A stretch of 49,264 nt of DNA from Micromonospora wenchangensis (GCF_002210435.1 NZ_MZMV01000052.1:1-49264); one strand, 5' to 3'; shown: positions 23,533 through 32,543, numbered from the stretch's first letter. The notes: generated from the letters alone by a model not told the origin. Program-made: numbers and translations.

Positions 23533-24885
23533 TCATCGCGGGCCGGATTGGCCGTCGCCGGTGCCGGCGGCCGGGGACGGCGTCGGTTGGAAGACGTCAG
23601 GCACGCCGTCGCGGTCCAGGTCGACGTTCTCGGCTTCGTGCACCCGCCGGTAGACCCGGCTGCGGGCGCGCAGGACGACGCTGGCCAGCAGGGCCGACAG
23701 CAGCGAACCGGCGAGCACCGCCACCTTGGCGTGGTCGTCGCGGGCGCTGCCCAGCCCGAAGGCCAACTCCCCGATCAGCAGCGAGACGGTGAAGCCGATC
23801 CCGCCGAGCAGTGCGAGCCCGAGCGCGTCGAGCCAGTTGAGACCCTCGTCGGGGTCGGCCCGGGTGAACCGGGACACCAGCCAGGTCGCGGTCAGGATGC
23901 CGATCGGCTTGCCGACGACCAGGCCGACGGCGATGCCCACCGCGACCCGGTCGGTCAACGCGGTGGCCAGCCCGGCGAGCCCGCCGACGGTGACCCCGGC
24001 GGAGAGGAACGCGAACACCGGCACGGCGATGCCGGCGGAGATCGGCCGGACCCGGTGCTCGAAGTGCTCGGCCAGGCCGGGTCCGGCGTCCGGGCCACCC
24101 GCCGCGTCGCCGCGGACCACCGGCACGGTGAAGGCGAGCAGGACGCCGGCCACGGTGGCGTGCACCCCCGACTCGTGCACCAGCACCCAGGTGAGGGCGG
24201 CCAGCGGCAGCAGCAGCCACCACGACCGGATGCGGCGCTGTACCAGCAGCCCGAACGCGGCGAGCGGCAGCAGCGCGCCCAGCAGCGGGACGACCGACAG
24301 GTCCGCGGTGTAGAAGACCGCGATGATCATGATGGCGAGCAGGTCGTCGACCACCGCCAGGGTGAGCAGGAAGGTCCGCAGCGCCGACGGCAGGAAACGG
24401 CCCACCACGGCGAGCACCGCCAGGGCGAACGCGATGTCCGTGGCGGTCGGGATGGCCCAGCCCCGGCCCGCGTCACCCCCGGCCCCGGCGGCGATCAGGG
24501 CGTACAGGACGGCGGGCACGATCACCCCGCCGACGGCCGCCGCCACCGGCACCGCCGCCCGCCGGGGGTCGCGCAGGTCACCGGCGACGAACTCCCGTTT
24601 GAGTTCCAGGCCGGCGACGAAGAAGAACACCGCCAGCAGGCCGTCGGCGGCCCAGGTCGCCACGCTCAGGTCGAGGTGCAGCGAGGCCGGGCCGACGGTG
24701 GTGTCCCGCAGCGTCTGGTACGCGCCCGACCAGGGGGAATTCGACCAGACGAGGGCGATGAGCGCCCCGGCGAGCAGGAGCGCCCCGCCGACGGTCTCCC
24801 GGCGCAGGATGGCCGAGATCCGGCTGGTCTCGCCCCAGGAACGGCGGGCGAACAGGCTGGAGCGTCGCCGGGTGGCGTTGGTCAC
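23533..24885 (-). CDS. nhaA: Na+/H+ antiporter NhaA
   Basis: This 450-residue inner-membrane protein has about 12 helices. It has AVFFFVAGLELKREF, the TDIAFALAVLA segment and AVVDDLLAIMIIA with the two Asp residues that carry Na+ and H+. It exchanges internal Na+ for external H+ for pH and salt homeostasis. The C-terminal 40 residues are a hydrophilic tail with an EF-hand-like DLDRDGVPDVF stretch that is not part of the core fold. The GTG start is preceded by GAGGAG. It lies 160 bp downstream of htpG on the same strand, with a terminator between. Confidence 0.93.
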   Translation of the reverse strand: MTNATRRRSSLFARRSWGETSRISAILRRETVGGALLLAGALIALVWSNSPWSGAYQTLRDTTVGPASLHLDLSVATWAADGLLAVFFFVAGLELKREFVAGDLRDPRRAAVPVAAAVGGVIVPAVLYALIAAGAGGDAGRGWAIPTATDIAFALAVLAVVGRFLPSALRTFLLTLAVVDDLLAIMIIAVFYTADLSVVPLLGALLPLAAFGLLVQRRIRSWWLLLPLAALTWVLVHESGVHATVAGVLLAFTVPVVRGDAAGGPDAGPGLAEHFEHRVRPISAGIAVPVFAFLSAGVTVGGLAGLATALTDRVAVGIAVGLVVGKPIGILTATWLVSRFTRADPDEGLNWLDALGLALLGGIGFTVSLLIGELAFGLGSARDDHAKVAVLAGSLLSALLASVVLRARSRVYRRVHEAENVDLDRDGVPDVFQPTPSPAAGTGDGQSGPR

Positions 24886-25007
24886 GGAAACTCCTCGTCG
24901 GCAGGGGTCGCGTCATCCACCGCCGACCAGACTTCCCGGCACACCTGGGGCAACCCTATCCGGTGCGGCCGTCGAACGCCGGGCGACCGCGCGTCGCCCC
25001 CGTCGCC

Positions 25008-25033
25008 CCCGGCCGGGTGGGTGCCCGGCCGGG
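25008..25033 (-). terminator. Hairpin terminator after htpG
   Basis: CCCGGCCGGG occurs at 25008-25017 and 25024-25033. The sequence is self-complementary, so the copies pair around a 6-nt loop 12 nt after the htpG stop. Confidence 0.5.
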
Positions 25034-25045
25034 AGCGGAGGCGGA

Positions 25046-26947
25046 TCAGAGGGTACGGGCCAGCCGGTCGGCGAGCAGCCGGGCGAACCGGGCCGGGTCG
25101 GCCAGGTCGCCCCCCTCGGCGAGCAGCGCCGTGCCGTAGAGCAGCTCGGCGGTCTCGGTGAGCGCCGCGCTGTCGTCGCCCCGCTGGTGGGCGACGCGCA
25201 GGCCGGTGACCAGCGGGTGGGTCGGGTTGAGTTCGAGGATGCGCTTGACCGGGGGCAGTTCCTGCCCCATCGCCCGGTACATCTTCTCCAGGGTCGGGGT
25301 GATGTCGTGCGCGTCGCCGACGATGCAGGCGGGCGAGGTGGTCAGCCGGGAGGAGAGCCGGACCTCCTTGACCGTGTCGGCGAGCGCCCCGCCGAGGAAG
25401 GTGAGCAGCTCGGCGTACTCCTTGTTCTGCTGTTCCCGGGCGACCTCGGTGTCCTTGCGCTCCTGCTCGGTCTCCAGGTCGACCTGGCCCTTGGCGATGG
25501 AGCGCAGCGGCTTGCCGTCGAACTGGCCGACCCGCTCCACCCACACCTCGTCGACCGGGTCGGTGAGCAGCAGCACCTCGAAGCCCTTGGCCCGGAACGC
25601 CTCCAGGTGCGGCGAGTTCTCCAGCATGGTGCGGTTCTCGCCGGTGGCGTAGTAGATCTCGGTCTGGCCGTCCTTCATCCGCTCGACGTACCCGCCCAGG
25701 GTGGTGGGCTCGGTGTCGTGGTGGGTGGAGGCCACCGACAGCAGGTCGAGGAGGGTCTCGGTGTTGTCCGGGTCCTCCAGCAGACCCTCCTTGACCACCC
25801 GGCCGAACTCGCCCCAGAAGGTGGCGAACTTCTTCGGGTCGGCGGTGCGCATCTCCTTGACCGTGGCGAGCACCTTGCGGACCAGCCGGCGGCGCACGAT
25901 CTGGATCTGCCGGTCCTGCTGGAGGATCTCCCGGGAGATGTTCAGCGACAGGTCGTGCGCGTCCACCACGCCCTTGACGAAGCGCAGGTAGTTCGGCATC
26001 AGCGCGGCGCAGTCGTCCATCACGAACACCCGCTTGACGTAGAGCTGCACCCCGCGCCGCCCGTCGGCCTGGTACAGGTCGTACGGCGCGTGCGCGGGCA
26101 GGAACAGCAGCGCCTCGTACTCGAAGGTGCCCTCCCCGCGCATGTGGATGGTCTCCAGCGGGTCGGTCCAGTCGTGGCTGACGTGCCGGTAGAAGTCCCG
26201 GTACTCCTCCTCGGCGACCTCGTCGCGCGGGCGCGCCCAGAGCGCCTTGCGGGAGTTGAGGGTCTCCTCGGTGGGTTCGCCGCCGTCGACGCCCGGCACG
26301 GTGGTACGGATCGGCCAGGCGATGAAGTCCGAGTACCGCTTGACGATCTGCCGGATCGTGGCGAGGTCGGCGTAGTCGTGCAGGTTGTCCTCGTCGTCGG
26401 CGGGCTTGAGGTGCACGGTGACCGAGGTGCCCTGCGGGGCGTCGTCGACGGTCTCCACCACGTACGTGCCCTCGCCGCTGGACTCCCAGCGGGTGCCCTC
26501 GGCCTCCCCGGCCCGGCGGGTGAGCAGGGTGACCTTGTCGGCGACCATGAACGTCGAGTAGAACCCGACACCGAACTGGCCGATCAGCTCGCCGCCGGCG
26601 GTCTCCTTGGACTCCTTGAGCTTGCGCAGCAGTTCCGCGGTGCCGGAGCGGGCGATGGTGCCGATCAGCGAGACGACGTCCTCGCGGGACATGCCGATGC
26701 CGTTGTCCCGCACGGTCAGGGTCCGGGCCTGCGGGTCGGTCACCAGCTCGATGTGCAGGTCAGAGGTGTCGACGTCGAGGTCGGAGTCGACCAGCGACTC
26801 CAGCCGGAGCTTGTCCAACGCGTCGGAGGCGTTGGAGATCAGCTCGCGCAGGAAGACGTCCTTGTGCGAGTAGATGGAATGCACCATCAGTTGCAGCAGC
26901 TGGCGTGTCTCCGCCTGGAACTCCAGCGTCTCGGTCCGACTGCTCAC
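25046..26947 (-). CDS. htpG: Hsp90-family chaperone HtpG
   Basis: This 633-residue cytosolic ATPase has all family signatures: YSHKDVFLRELISNASDALDK, DNGIGMSREDV, IGTIARSGT and GQFGVGFYS in the GHKL ATP-binding domain. A middle domain and a C-terminal dimerisation domain follow at the usual length. It assists folding under stress. The GTG at 26947 is chosen from AGGAGG 5 nt upstream and from the normal N-terminus (ETLEFQAETRQLLQLM). Confidence 0.95.
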   Translation of the reverse strand: MSSRTETLEFQAETRQLLQLMVHSIYSHKDVFLRELISNASDALDKLRLESLVDSDLDVDTSDLHIELVTDPQARTLTVRDNGIGMSREDVVSLIGTIARSGTAELLRKLKESKETAGGELIGQFGVGFYSTFMVADKVTLLTRRAGEAEGTRWESSGEGTYVVETVDDAPQGTSVTVHLKPADDEDNLHDYADLATIRQIVKRYSDFIAWPIRTTVPGVDGGEPTEETLNSRKALWARPRDEVAEEEYRDFYRHVSHDWTDPLETIHMRGEGTFEYEALLFLPAHAPYDLYQADGRRGVQLYVKRVFVMDDCAALMPNYLRFVKGVVDAHDLSLNISREILQQDRQIQIVRRRLVRKVLATVKEMRTADPKKFATFWGEFGRVVKEGLLEDPDNTETLLDLLSVASTHHDTEPTTLGGYVERMKDGQTEIYYATGENRTMLENSPHLEAFRAKGFEVLLLTDPVDEVWVERVGQFDGKPLRSIAKGQVDLETEQERKDTEVAREQQNKEYAELLTFLGGALADTVKEVRLSSRLTTSPACIVGDAHDITPTLEKMYRAMGQELPPVKRILELNPTHPLVTGLRVAHQRGDDSAALTETAELLYGTALLAEGGDLADPARFARLLADRLARTL

Positions 26948-27012
26948 ACCAACCTCCTCGTACGGGTGGGCCAGATCCGCGCAACAGGATACGAGGTGCC
27001 GTGGCGGCCCAG

Positions 27013-27681
27013 TCACGCCCGGTCGTCGTCGCGACGAACCAGCAGGCAGGCCTGCGGGGTGCGTTCGGTGGCGCCGTCGAACTCCTGCGCGGCCCGGCAC
27101 ATCCGGGCCCGCTCCGCCAGCCCGGCGGCGTGCAGCAGCGCCGCGACGTGGTCGGGTCGGCGGCGACGGAACGCCAGCGATACCGGCTCGCCCCACGCCT
27201 CGGTGTAGCGCACCGTCTCGTCGCCGACCTGGAAGGCGAGCAGGGCGTGCCCGCCGGGGGCGAGGACCCGGTGGAACTCGGCGAACACCCGGGGCAGCCA
27301 CGCGTCGGGCACGTGGATGACGCTGTACCAGGCGACCAGCCCGGCCAGCACGCCGTCGGCCACCGGCAGGTCCAGCATGGACGCCTCGACCAGGCGCAGG
27401 TCGGGGTGGGCCAGCCGGCCCTGCGCCAGCATCCCCGGGGACAGGTCGAGCCCGGTGACGGCCAGCCCGAGGTCGCGCAGGTGACCGGTGATCCGGCCGG
27501 GGCCGCAGCCGACCTCCAGCACCGGGCCGCCCCCGCCGGTCAGCACGGTCTCGGCGAACGCGGCGAGCATGGCCCGGTCGACCGGGCGGGCGGCGAGCTC
27601 GGCCCGGAACCGGGTGGCGTACCCGGCGGCCATGGTGTCGTAGGAGGCGCGGGTCTCGGCGAGGAAGTCGGCGTCGGTCAC
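27013..27681 (-). CDS. SAM-dependent methyltransferase
   Basis: This 222-residue protein has a class I methyltransferase core: ASYDTMAAGYATRF at the start, motif I VLEVGCGPGRITGHL (about 53-67), TGLDLSPGMLAQ, and LAPGGHALLAFQVGD. It belongs to the broad methyltransferase-11/25 group; the substrate is unknown. The GTG at 27681 gives the usual N-terminus. It lies 65 nt upstream of htpG and 38 nt after the DinB-like gene, all on the minus strand. Confidence 0.85.
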   Translation of the reverse strand: MTDADFLAETRASYDTMAAGYATRFRAELAARPVDRAMLAAFAETVLTGGGGPVLEVGCGPGRITGHLRDLGLAVTGLDLSPGMLAQGRLAHPDLRLVEASMLDLPVADGVLAGLVAWYSVIHVPDAWLPRVFAEFHRVLAPGGHALLAFQVGDETVRYTEAWGEPVSLAFRRRRPDHVAALLHAAGLAERARMCRAAQEFDGATERTPQACLLVRRDDDRA

Positions 27682-27719
27682 GGCCGGCGACCCTACCGGC
27701 CGGACGGCTACGCGCAGGG

Positions 27720-28259
27720 TCAGCGGGTGGTCGTCGGGCGGGTGACGTCGTGCACGTGGTGCACCACGTCGTGCAGGAAGTAGACGGCGAACCGGCCCAC
27801 GGTGAACACCGAACCGTTGCTGCGCCGGCCCGGCCGGGCCCACTGCTCGGGCGTGACGGCGTCGAAGGCGGCGGCGGTCGCCTCGGCCTGCGCGGCGAGT
27901 TCCCCGGCCACCCGGGCCGGGGACTGGTGGAAGTAGTCGTCCTCGACGGCGGTGGCGTCCTGGTCCCAGTTGGGGAAGACCGGGTCGTCCTCGTCGAGCA
28001 TCAGGGCCAGCCGGCCCCGGAAGATCCGGCAGGTGTCCCGCACGTGGCAGGCGTACTCCACCGGAGACCAGACGGTCGGCGCGGGCCGCCGGGCCGCGTC
28101 GGGCCGGGACAGCACCTCCCGCCAGACCGGGACGGTGGCGCGCAGCCGGGTCCCGGTGGCGTCGGCCCGCTGCGGTACGAAGCCGCACTCGGCGCAACCG
28201 TCGTCGATGACGCCGGTCCAGTCCCGGTCCTCCGGCGTGATCGCCGCCCACTCCGACAT
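27720..28259 (-). CDS. DinB/mycothiol-dependent-type four-helix protein
   Basis: This 179-residue protein fits the DinB or MDMPI-like superfamily. It has WSPVEYACHVRDTCRIFRGR and YFLHDVVHHVHDV, where His residues bind a metal in relatives. Such enzymes are often mycothiol-dependent transferases or isomerases in actinobacteria; the reaction here is unknown. The ATG at 28259 is divergent from smpB with 84 bp between. Confidence 0.75.
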   Translation of the reverse strand: MSEWAAITPEDRDWTGVIDDGCAECGFVPQRADATGTRLRATVPVWREVLSRPDAARRPAPTVWSPVEYACHVRDTCRIFRGRLALMLDEDDPVFPNWDQDATAVEDDYFHQSPARVAGELAAQAEATAAAFDAVTPEQWARPGRRSNGSVFTVGRFAVYFLHDVVHHVHDVTRPTTTR

Positions 28260-28343
28260 GCGGCGATCCTGCCACGCCGGTGCCGGGCCGGCGTCGGCGG
28301 TAGGGTGTACGCCGCTGGCAGATCCGGGCGGGGGGTGGTCGTG

Positions 28344-28847
28344 GTGGCGCGGGACGCGGAGCGTAGGCCCATCGCCGTCAACAGGAAGGCGCGGCACGAC
28401 TACACCGTCCTGAAGACGTACGAGGCGGGCATCGTGCTGGCCGGCACCGAGGTGAAGTCGCTGCGCGAGGGGCGGGTGTCGCTGGTCGACGCGTTCGCCC
28501 AGGAACGCGACGGCGAGATCATGCTGTACGGCCTGCACATCGCCGAGTACGGCTTCGGCACATGGACCAACCACCAGCCCCGGCGGACCCGCAAGCTGCT
28601 GCTGCACCGGGTGGAGATCGCCCGCATCCTGGACAAGTTGCGCGACCCCGGGGTGGCCCTGGTGCCGCTGTCGATGTACTTCAGCAACGGCTGGGCCAAG
28701 GTCGAGGTGGGGCTGGCCCGGGGCCGCCGCTCGTACGACAAGCGGCAGGTGCTCGCCGAACGCGACGCGAACCGGGAGATCGCCCGGGAACTGGGCCGGC
28801 GGCTCAAGGGCCGACGGCCGGCCGGCGAGGGCCGCCGGCCGGGCTGA
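28344..28847 (+). CDS. smpB: SsrA-binding protein SmpB
   Basis: This 167-residue protein binds tmRNA and brings it to stalled ribosomes for trans-translation. Family motifs are NRKARHDYTVLKTYEAGIVL, GTEVKSLREGRVSL, HIAEYGFG and the basic C-terminal tail. The GTG at 28344 (VARDAERRPIAVNRKARHDY) is chosen because SmpB proteins normally begin about 15 residues before the KARHDY motif; GTGs at 28335 and 28341 are in frame. TAGGGT at 28301-28306 may be its -10. No ssrA gene is seen next to it, and the prfB-ftsEX context common in relatives would lie outside the window. Confidence 0.95.
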   Translation: MARDAERRPIAVNRKARHDYTVLKTYEAGIVLAGTEVKSLREGRVSLVDAFAQERDGEIMLYGLHIAEYGFGTWTNHQPRRTRKLLLHRVEIARILDKLRDPGVALVPLSMYFSNGWAKVEVGLARGRRSYDKRQVLAERDANREIARELGRRLKGRRPAGEGRRPG

Positions 28848-28871
28848 CCGCGGTCGACCTGTGGTGGAGGC

Positions 28872-29726
28872 TCAGCCGGGGGTGTGGTCGTCCGCCGCGG
28901 CGGTGTCGGCGGTGCCCGGGGCACCGGCCAGCACGATCGCGGCGGCCACGGTGGTCAGGGTCGCCAGGACCGCCCAGGGCAGCCAGCCGGCGCGGACGCC
29001 GTCGCCGAGCAGCAGCACCCCGGCGACCGACGGGACGACGATCTCGACCGCCCAGAGCACGGCGGTGACCGGCCCGACCTGCCCGTGGCGCAGCGCGTGC
29101 GCGTAGAGGACCGTCCCGGCCACCCCGGAGACGACCAGACCCCAGGTGACCGGCTCCTTCAGCAGTTCCCAGGCCGCCACGCCGGGGTGGCCCAGCGGGT
29201 CGGGTGGCGCGGTGAGCGCCCGCGCACACAGCGCGGTGATCCCCCAGGCGAGACCGGCCAGGGTGGCGGCGACGATCGGCCGGGCGACCCGCAGGGCGGC
29301 GAGCCCGGCGATCGCGGTCAGCACCGCCGCGCCGGCCAGGCCGACCCGGAGCGCCGTCGACGCGGTGACCGGCGGTTCGGGGCCGGCGGCAAGCGAGATG
29401 ACGGTGAGGGCGGCGACGGTGAGCAGGATCGCCCCGGTGTCCCGGCGGCGTAGTCGCGCGCCGAGCACGATCCGGGCGACGACCACGGTGACGGCCAGCG
29501 AGCCGGCGGTGACCGACTGGACCGCGTACACGGGCAGTTTCTGGAGGGCGACCAGGGAGGCGAGCCAGGCCAGCGTGTCGCAGGCCAGGCCGGCGAGGTA
29601 GAGCGGGTGGCCGAGGGCACGCAGGGTGCTGGCCCCGCGCCGCGCCCCGACGGCCTGCAGCACCGAGCCGACGCCGTAGCCGAACGCCGCACCGAGGGCG
29701 AAGGTCAGCGCAAGCCCGGACGTCAC
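28872..29726 (-). CDS. DMT/EamA-like membrane transporter
   Basis: This 284-residue protein has about nine or ten short hydrophobic helices in two similar halves, as in the drug/metabolite transporter superfamily. LAGLACDTLAWLASLVALQKLPVYAVQ is typical of the actinobacterial branch. Substrate and direction are unknown. The GTG at 29726 is the likely start because the sequence before it is hydrophilic and not conserved-looking. It converges with smpB (24 bp between) and diverges from the winged-helix regulator. Confidence 0.75.
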   Translation of the reverse strand: MTSGLALTFALGAAFGYGVGSVLQAVGARRGASTLRALGHPLYLAGLACDTLAWLASLVALQKLPVYAVQSVTAGSLAVTVVVARIVLGARLRRRDTGAILLTVAALTVISLAAGPEPPVTASTALRVGLAGAAVLTAIAGLAALRVARPIVAATLAGLAWGITALCARALTAPPDPLGHPGVAAWELLKEPVTWGLVVSGVAGTVLYAHALRHGQVGPVTAVLWAVEIVVPSVAGVLLLGDGVRAGWLPWAVLATLTTVAAAIVLAGAPGTADTAAADDHTPG

Positions 29727-29916
29727 GGCCCGCCCCCGGCCCCCGGCCCGGTGGACGCCACCGGCCCGGCCGCACTGGTCACCGCCGGCTCGGTCATCGG
29801 CACCGCCTCTGTTCCTGGTCCCGGCCGGGTCCGCGTCAGCCGTCGCTCCGTCGCATTCTCCCCGTCGCGTCCGCGCCCCGCAGCGCGGCGACACCACGGC
29901 GCGCCAGCCCAGTTCC

Positions 29917-29930
29917 ACAAGAGTTCTTGT
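29917..29930. promoter_or_regulatory. Inverted-repeat operator of the winged-helix regulator
   Basis: ACAAGA and TCTTGT, separated by 2 nt, form a perfect inverted repeat that overlaps the -35 region at 29927-29932. This is the expected position for autorepression by the regulator starting at 29962. Confidence 0.45.
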
Positions 29931-29955
29931 ACTTCATGTCTTGTGCTTCTAGGGT
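29927..29955 (+). promoter_or_regulatory. Promoter of the regulator-MFS operon, leaderless
   Basis: TTGTAC (29927-29932), a 17-nt spacer and TAGGGT (29950-29955) place the start site at about the ATG at 29962. No ribosome binding site precedes the ATG. Confidence 0.55.
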
Positions 29956-29961
29956 GAGCGC

Positions 29962-30534
29962 ATGACTGAGGAACCCGCCCGGCACCTCACCGACCCCCGG
30001 GCGATGCGCGCGCTGGCCCACCCGACCCGGTTACGACTGCTCGGCGAGCTGCGGGTGCGGGGCCCCCGCACCGTCGGCATGCTCAGCGACGCCATCGACG
30101 AGGCGGTCGGCTCGGTCAGCTACCACCTGGGCAAGCTGGCCGAGCACGGCTTCGTCGAGGAGGCCCCCGAGCACGCCCGCGACCGCCGGGAACGCTGGTG
30201 GCGGGCGACCCACGCCCGGACGTCCTGGGAGCCGGTCGAGATGCTCGCCGACCCGGAACGCCGGGCCGCCTCCGACCTGCTGCGCCGCGCCGTCCTCGAC
30301 CGGTACGCCGAACGCCTCGGCCACTACCTGGAGGTCGAGGCGACCCTCGACCCGCAGTGGGTGCGCGGCACCGCCAGCGCCGACTCGTGGCTGCACCTGA
30401 CCAGCGACGAGCTGATCGAGCTGCGGGCCGACCTGGAGGCGCTGGCCGCCCGCTGGCAGGGCCGCAGCGACCCGGACCGGCCGGGTGCCGGCTCCGTGTC
30501 GCTGATCTACCACGCCTTCCGGGACCCGCGGTGA
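29962..30534 (+). CDS. ArsR-like winged-helix regulator of an efflux gene
   Basis: This 190-residue protein has an N-terminal winged helix (MRALAHPTRLRLLGELRVRG, then AIDEAVGSVSYHLGKLAEHGFV, about residues 14-62) and an alpha-helical C-terminal region for ligand or dimer contacts. It overlaps an MFS gene by GTGA, the common layout of a repressor controlling its exporter. The ATG at 29962 lies 7 nt after a TAGGGT -10, so the message is predicted to be leaderless. The inverted repeat on the -35 suggests autoregulation. Confidence 0.85.
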   Translation: MTEEPARHLTDPRAMRALAHPTRLRLLGELRVRGPRTVGMLSDAIDEAVGSVSYHLGKLAEHGFVEEAPEHARDRRERWWRATHARTSWEPVEMLADPERRAASDLLRRAVLDRYAERLGHYLEVEATLDPQWVRGTASADSWLHLTSDELIELRADLEALAARWQGRSDPDRPGAGSVSLIYHAFRDPR

Positions 30535-31796
30535 CGCCGCCGCGCCGCCGCGCTCCCCTGGTCGGCCTGCTGCTCGGTCACGCCGTCTCGCTCACCGGCA
30601 ACATGCTCACCCTGATCGCGCTGCCGCTCTACGTGCTCGCCGAGACCGGCTCGCCCGCCGCCACCGGCCTCACCGGCGCGGTCGCCGCCGTGCCGGTGGT
30701 GCTCGGCGGCGCGCTCGGCGGGGTGCTGGTGGACCGGATCGGCTATCGCCGGGCCAGCGTCCTGGCCGACGTGGTCTCCGGACTGACGGTCGCGGCCGTG
30801 CCGCTGCTCGACGCCACCGTCGGCCTGCCGTTCTGGGCACTGCTCGGGCTGGTCTTCGCCAGCGGCCTGCTCGACACCCCGGGGCAGACCGCCCGCAACG
30901 CGCTGCTGCCGGAGGCGGCCACCGCCGCCGGGGTGCCGCTGGAGCGGGCCGTCGGCTGGTACGAGGCGACCGAACGCAGCGCCCGGCTGGTCGGCGCACC
31001 GGTGGCCGGGCTGCTCGTGACCGCCCTCGGCGCACTGCCGGTGCTGGCCGTGGACGCCGCCACCTTCGCGGTCTCGGCGCTGGTCGTGGCGCTGCTGGTG
31101 CCCCGGTCGCTGCGCCCGGCCGCGCCGGCCGACCCGGCCGGTGGCGGCTACTGGCGGGACTTCGCCGTCGGGGTGCGGTTCCTGACCCGGGAGCCGCTGC
31201 TGCGGGCGGTGGTGCTGCTGGTGCTGGTGACCAACTTCTTCGACGCGACCAAGAGCAGCGTGCTGCTGCCGGTGGTGGCCGACCGGGACCTCGGCGGGGC
31301 CACCGCGTTCGGGCTGCTGGTCGGCGCGATGGGTGGCGGCGCGCTGGTCGGGTCGCTGCTGTTCAGCGCGGTCGGTCACCGGCTGCCCCGCCGGGCCACC
31401 TTCGTCACCGCCTTCGCCGTCGCCGGTGGGCCACCCTTCTGGGCGCTGGCCGCCGCGCCGCCGTTGCCCTGGGTCCTCGCGGTCTTCGCCCTGTCCGGAT
31501 TCGCCGCCGGGGCGATCAACCCGCTGCTCGGCGCGGTGGAGCTGGAACGGGTGCCGGCCCACCTGCGGGCCCGGGTGTTCGGGGTGATCGGGGCGGGCTG
31601 CTGGGCCGGCATCCCGCTGGGCGCGCTCGCCGCCGGGGTGGCCGTCGACGGCTTCGGCACCACGCCCGTCCTGCTCACCGTGGGCTGCTGCTACCTGCTG
31701 GTGGTGCTCACCCCGCTACTCGGCGGCCCCTGGCGCACGATGTCCCGCCCGACAGCCCCCGACCACCAGGCCCAGACCCCCACCCCGGTCAGCTGA
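30531..31796 (+). CDS. MFS-type efflux transporter
   Basis: This 421-residue protein has about 12 transmembrane helices and MFS features: GGALGGVLVDRIGYRRAS between helices 2 and 3 and GHRLPRRATFV between the two halves. It resembles enterobactin exporter/MFS_3-type proteins, which export drugs or siderophores by proton antiport. It is translationally coupled to the winged-helix regulator (GTGA). The 25-bp inverted repeat that starts 44 nt after its stop may act as its terminator. Confidence 0.85.
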   Translation: MTPPRRRAPLVGLLLGHAVSLTGNMLTLIALPLYVLAETGSPAATGLTGAVAAVPVVLGGALGGVLVDRIGYRRASVLADVVSGLTVAAVPLLDATVGLPFWALLGLVFASGLLDTPGQTARNALLPEAATAAGVPLERAVGWYEATERSARLVGAPVAGLLVTALGALPVLAVDAATFAVSALVVALLVPRSLRPAAPADPAGGGYWRDFAVGVRFLTREPLLRAVVLLVLVTNFFDATKSSVLLPVVADRDLGGATAFGLLVGAMGGGALVGSLLFSAVGHRLPRRATFVTAFAVAGGPPFWALAAAPPLPWVLAVFALSGFAAGAINPLLGAVELERVPAHLRARVFGVIGAGCWAGIPLGALAAGVAVDGFGTTPVLLTVGCCYLLVVLTPLLGGPWRTMSRPTAPDHQAQTPTPVS

Positions 31797-31840
31797 CCGA
31801 CCCCCACCCCTGTTCCCCCTGCCCCGGCTCGCCGCTCCCG

Positions 31841-31898
31841 GTGATCAAGAGGTTTGCGTCAACTTGAAGATCGAAGTTGACGCAAACCTCTTGATCAC
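31841..31898. repeat. Perfect 25-bp inverted repeat element
   Basis: Positions 31841-31865 are the exact reverse complement of 31874-31898, with an 8-nt loop (GAAGATCG). The arms are much richer in A+T than the surroundings and contain GATCAAGAGGTTTGCGTCAA. The element looks like a genome-wide dispersed intergenic repeat; it could also end MFS transcription. Confidence 0.75.
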
Positions 31899-31920
31899 TT
31901 GACGCAAACCTCTTGATCAC
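31877..31920. repeat. Tandem direct repeat of the element's right arm
   Basis: The 22-bp unit TTGACGCAAACCTCTTGATC plus AC occurs at 31877-31898 and again, identical and abutting, at 31899-31920. The second copy lacks an inverted partner, as if the element had duplicated by slippage. Confidence 0.75.
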
Positions 31921-32098
31921 CGGGGCGAGGTGGACCGGGGTGGGGCCAGGATGGGATGGGCGGGGCCGGGCGCGGTGAGGCGGGGCGCGATGCGTCTGGC
32001 GGGGGGCGTGCCGGCGCGGTGCGGGTGGGGACCGACCCGGGCGTCGGGCCGGAGGCAGGCCGGAGCCACGGCAGGCCGGAGGCGGGTCGGCCCGGGGG

Positions 32099-32512
32099 TC
32101 AGTCGCGGCGCAGGTCGGCGTGGGCGGCGCGGAGCCGGTCGACGGCCGGGTCGGTGCCGGGTGGGACGTGCCGGTCCAGCTCGGCCCAGACCTCGGCGAG
32201 GGCGTCGGTCACGGCCCGCAGCTCGGCGGCGTGCCGCAGGGCACCCTGCCGGTGCGACTCCTCCAGCCGGCGGGCCCAACCCGCCGTCACCGTGGCGAGG
32301 CGTTCACCGTCGGCGCGGGCCTGGGCGGCGCTGCGGGCGGCGGGGGCCGGCACGATCGCGGCGACCGGCCGGGGGTCGCCGTCGCGGGTGACCAGGGTGA
32401 CCGTGTCGGTCAGCTCGGCCATCGCGATCAGCTGGGTCAGCCGGGTACGCAGCTCGCGCAGCGGCACGGAACGGGGTCGACCACTGTGGTGGGACAGCGC
32501 GGGGGCAGCCAT
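32099..32512 (-). CDS. Phd/YefM-like antitoxin-type protein, no toxin nearby
   Basis: This 137-residue protein has an N-terminal prevent-host-death-like domain: SVPLRELRTRLTQLIAMAEL followed by TVTLVTRDGDPRPVAAIVP (about residues 15-55). An alpha-helical C-terminal part follows where antitoxins contact their toxin. No toxin gene precedes or follows, so it may be an orphan regulator. The ATG at 32512 is chosen; another at 32551 sits inside a 14-bp palindrome that looks like its operator. The C-terminal helix is longer than in most Phd proteins. Confidence 0.6.
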   Translation of the reverse strand: MAAPALSHHSGRPRSVPLRELRTRLTQLIAMAELTDTVTLVTRDGDPRPVAAIVPAPAARSAAQARADGERLATVTAGWARRLEESHRQGALRHAAELRAVTDALAEVWAELDRHVPPGTDPAVDRLRAAHADLRRD

Positions 32513-32543
32513 GTCCCCATGGTCCGACCCGGGTACGACATTT

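Larger units (their letters stand above)
31797..32098. other. Intergenic region carrying the repeat element
   Basis: Between the convergent MFS and Phd-like genes, this stretch holds the 25-bp inverted repeat and its tandem copy (31841-31920). The rest is low-complexity GC-rich sequence. The open frames in 31917-32390 are artefacts of that composition and have no ribosome binding site. Confidence 0.45.

Noticed and set aside
24323..27208. A plus-strand frame of 961 codons over htpG
   Set aside because: Antisense of the highly conserved htpG and part of nhaA.
28848..28871. A tmRNA gene (ssrA) next to smpB
   Set aside because: Only 24 bp separate smpB from the convergent transporter gene; there is no room.
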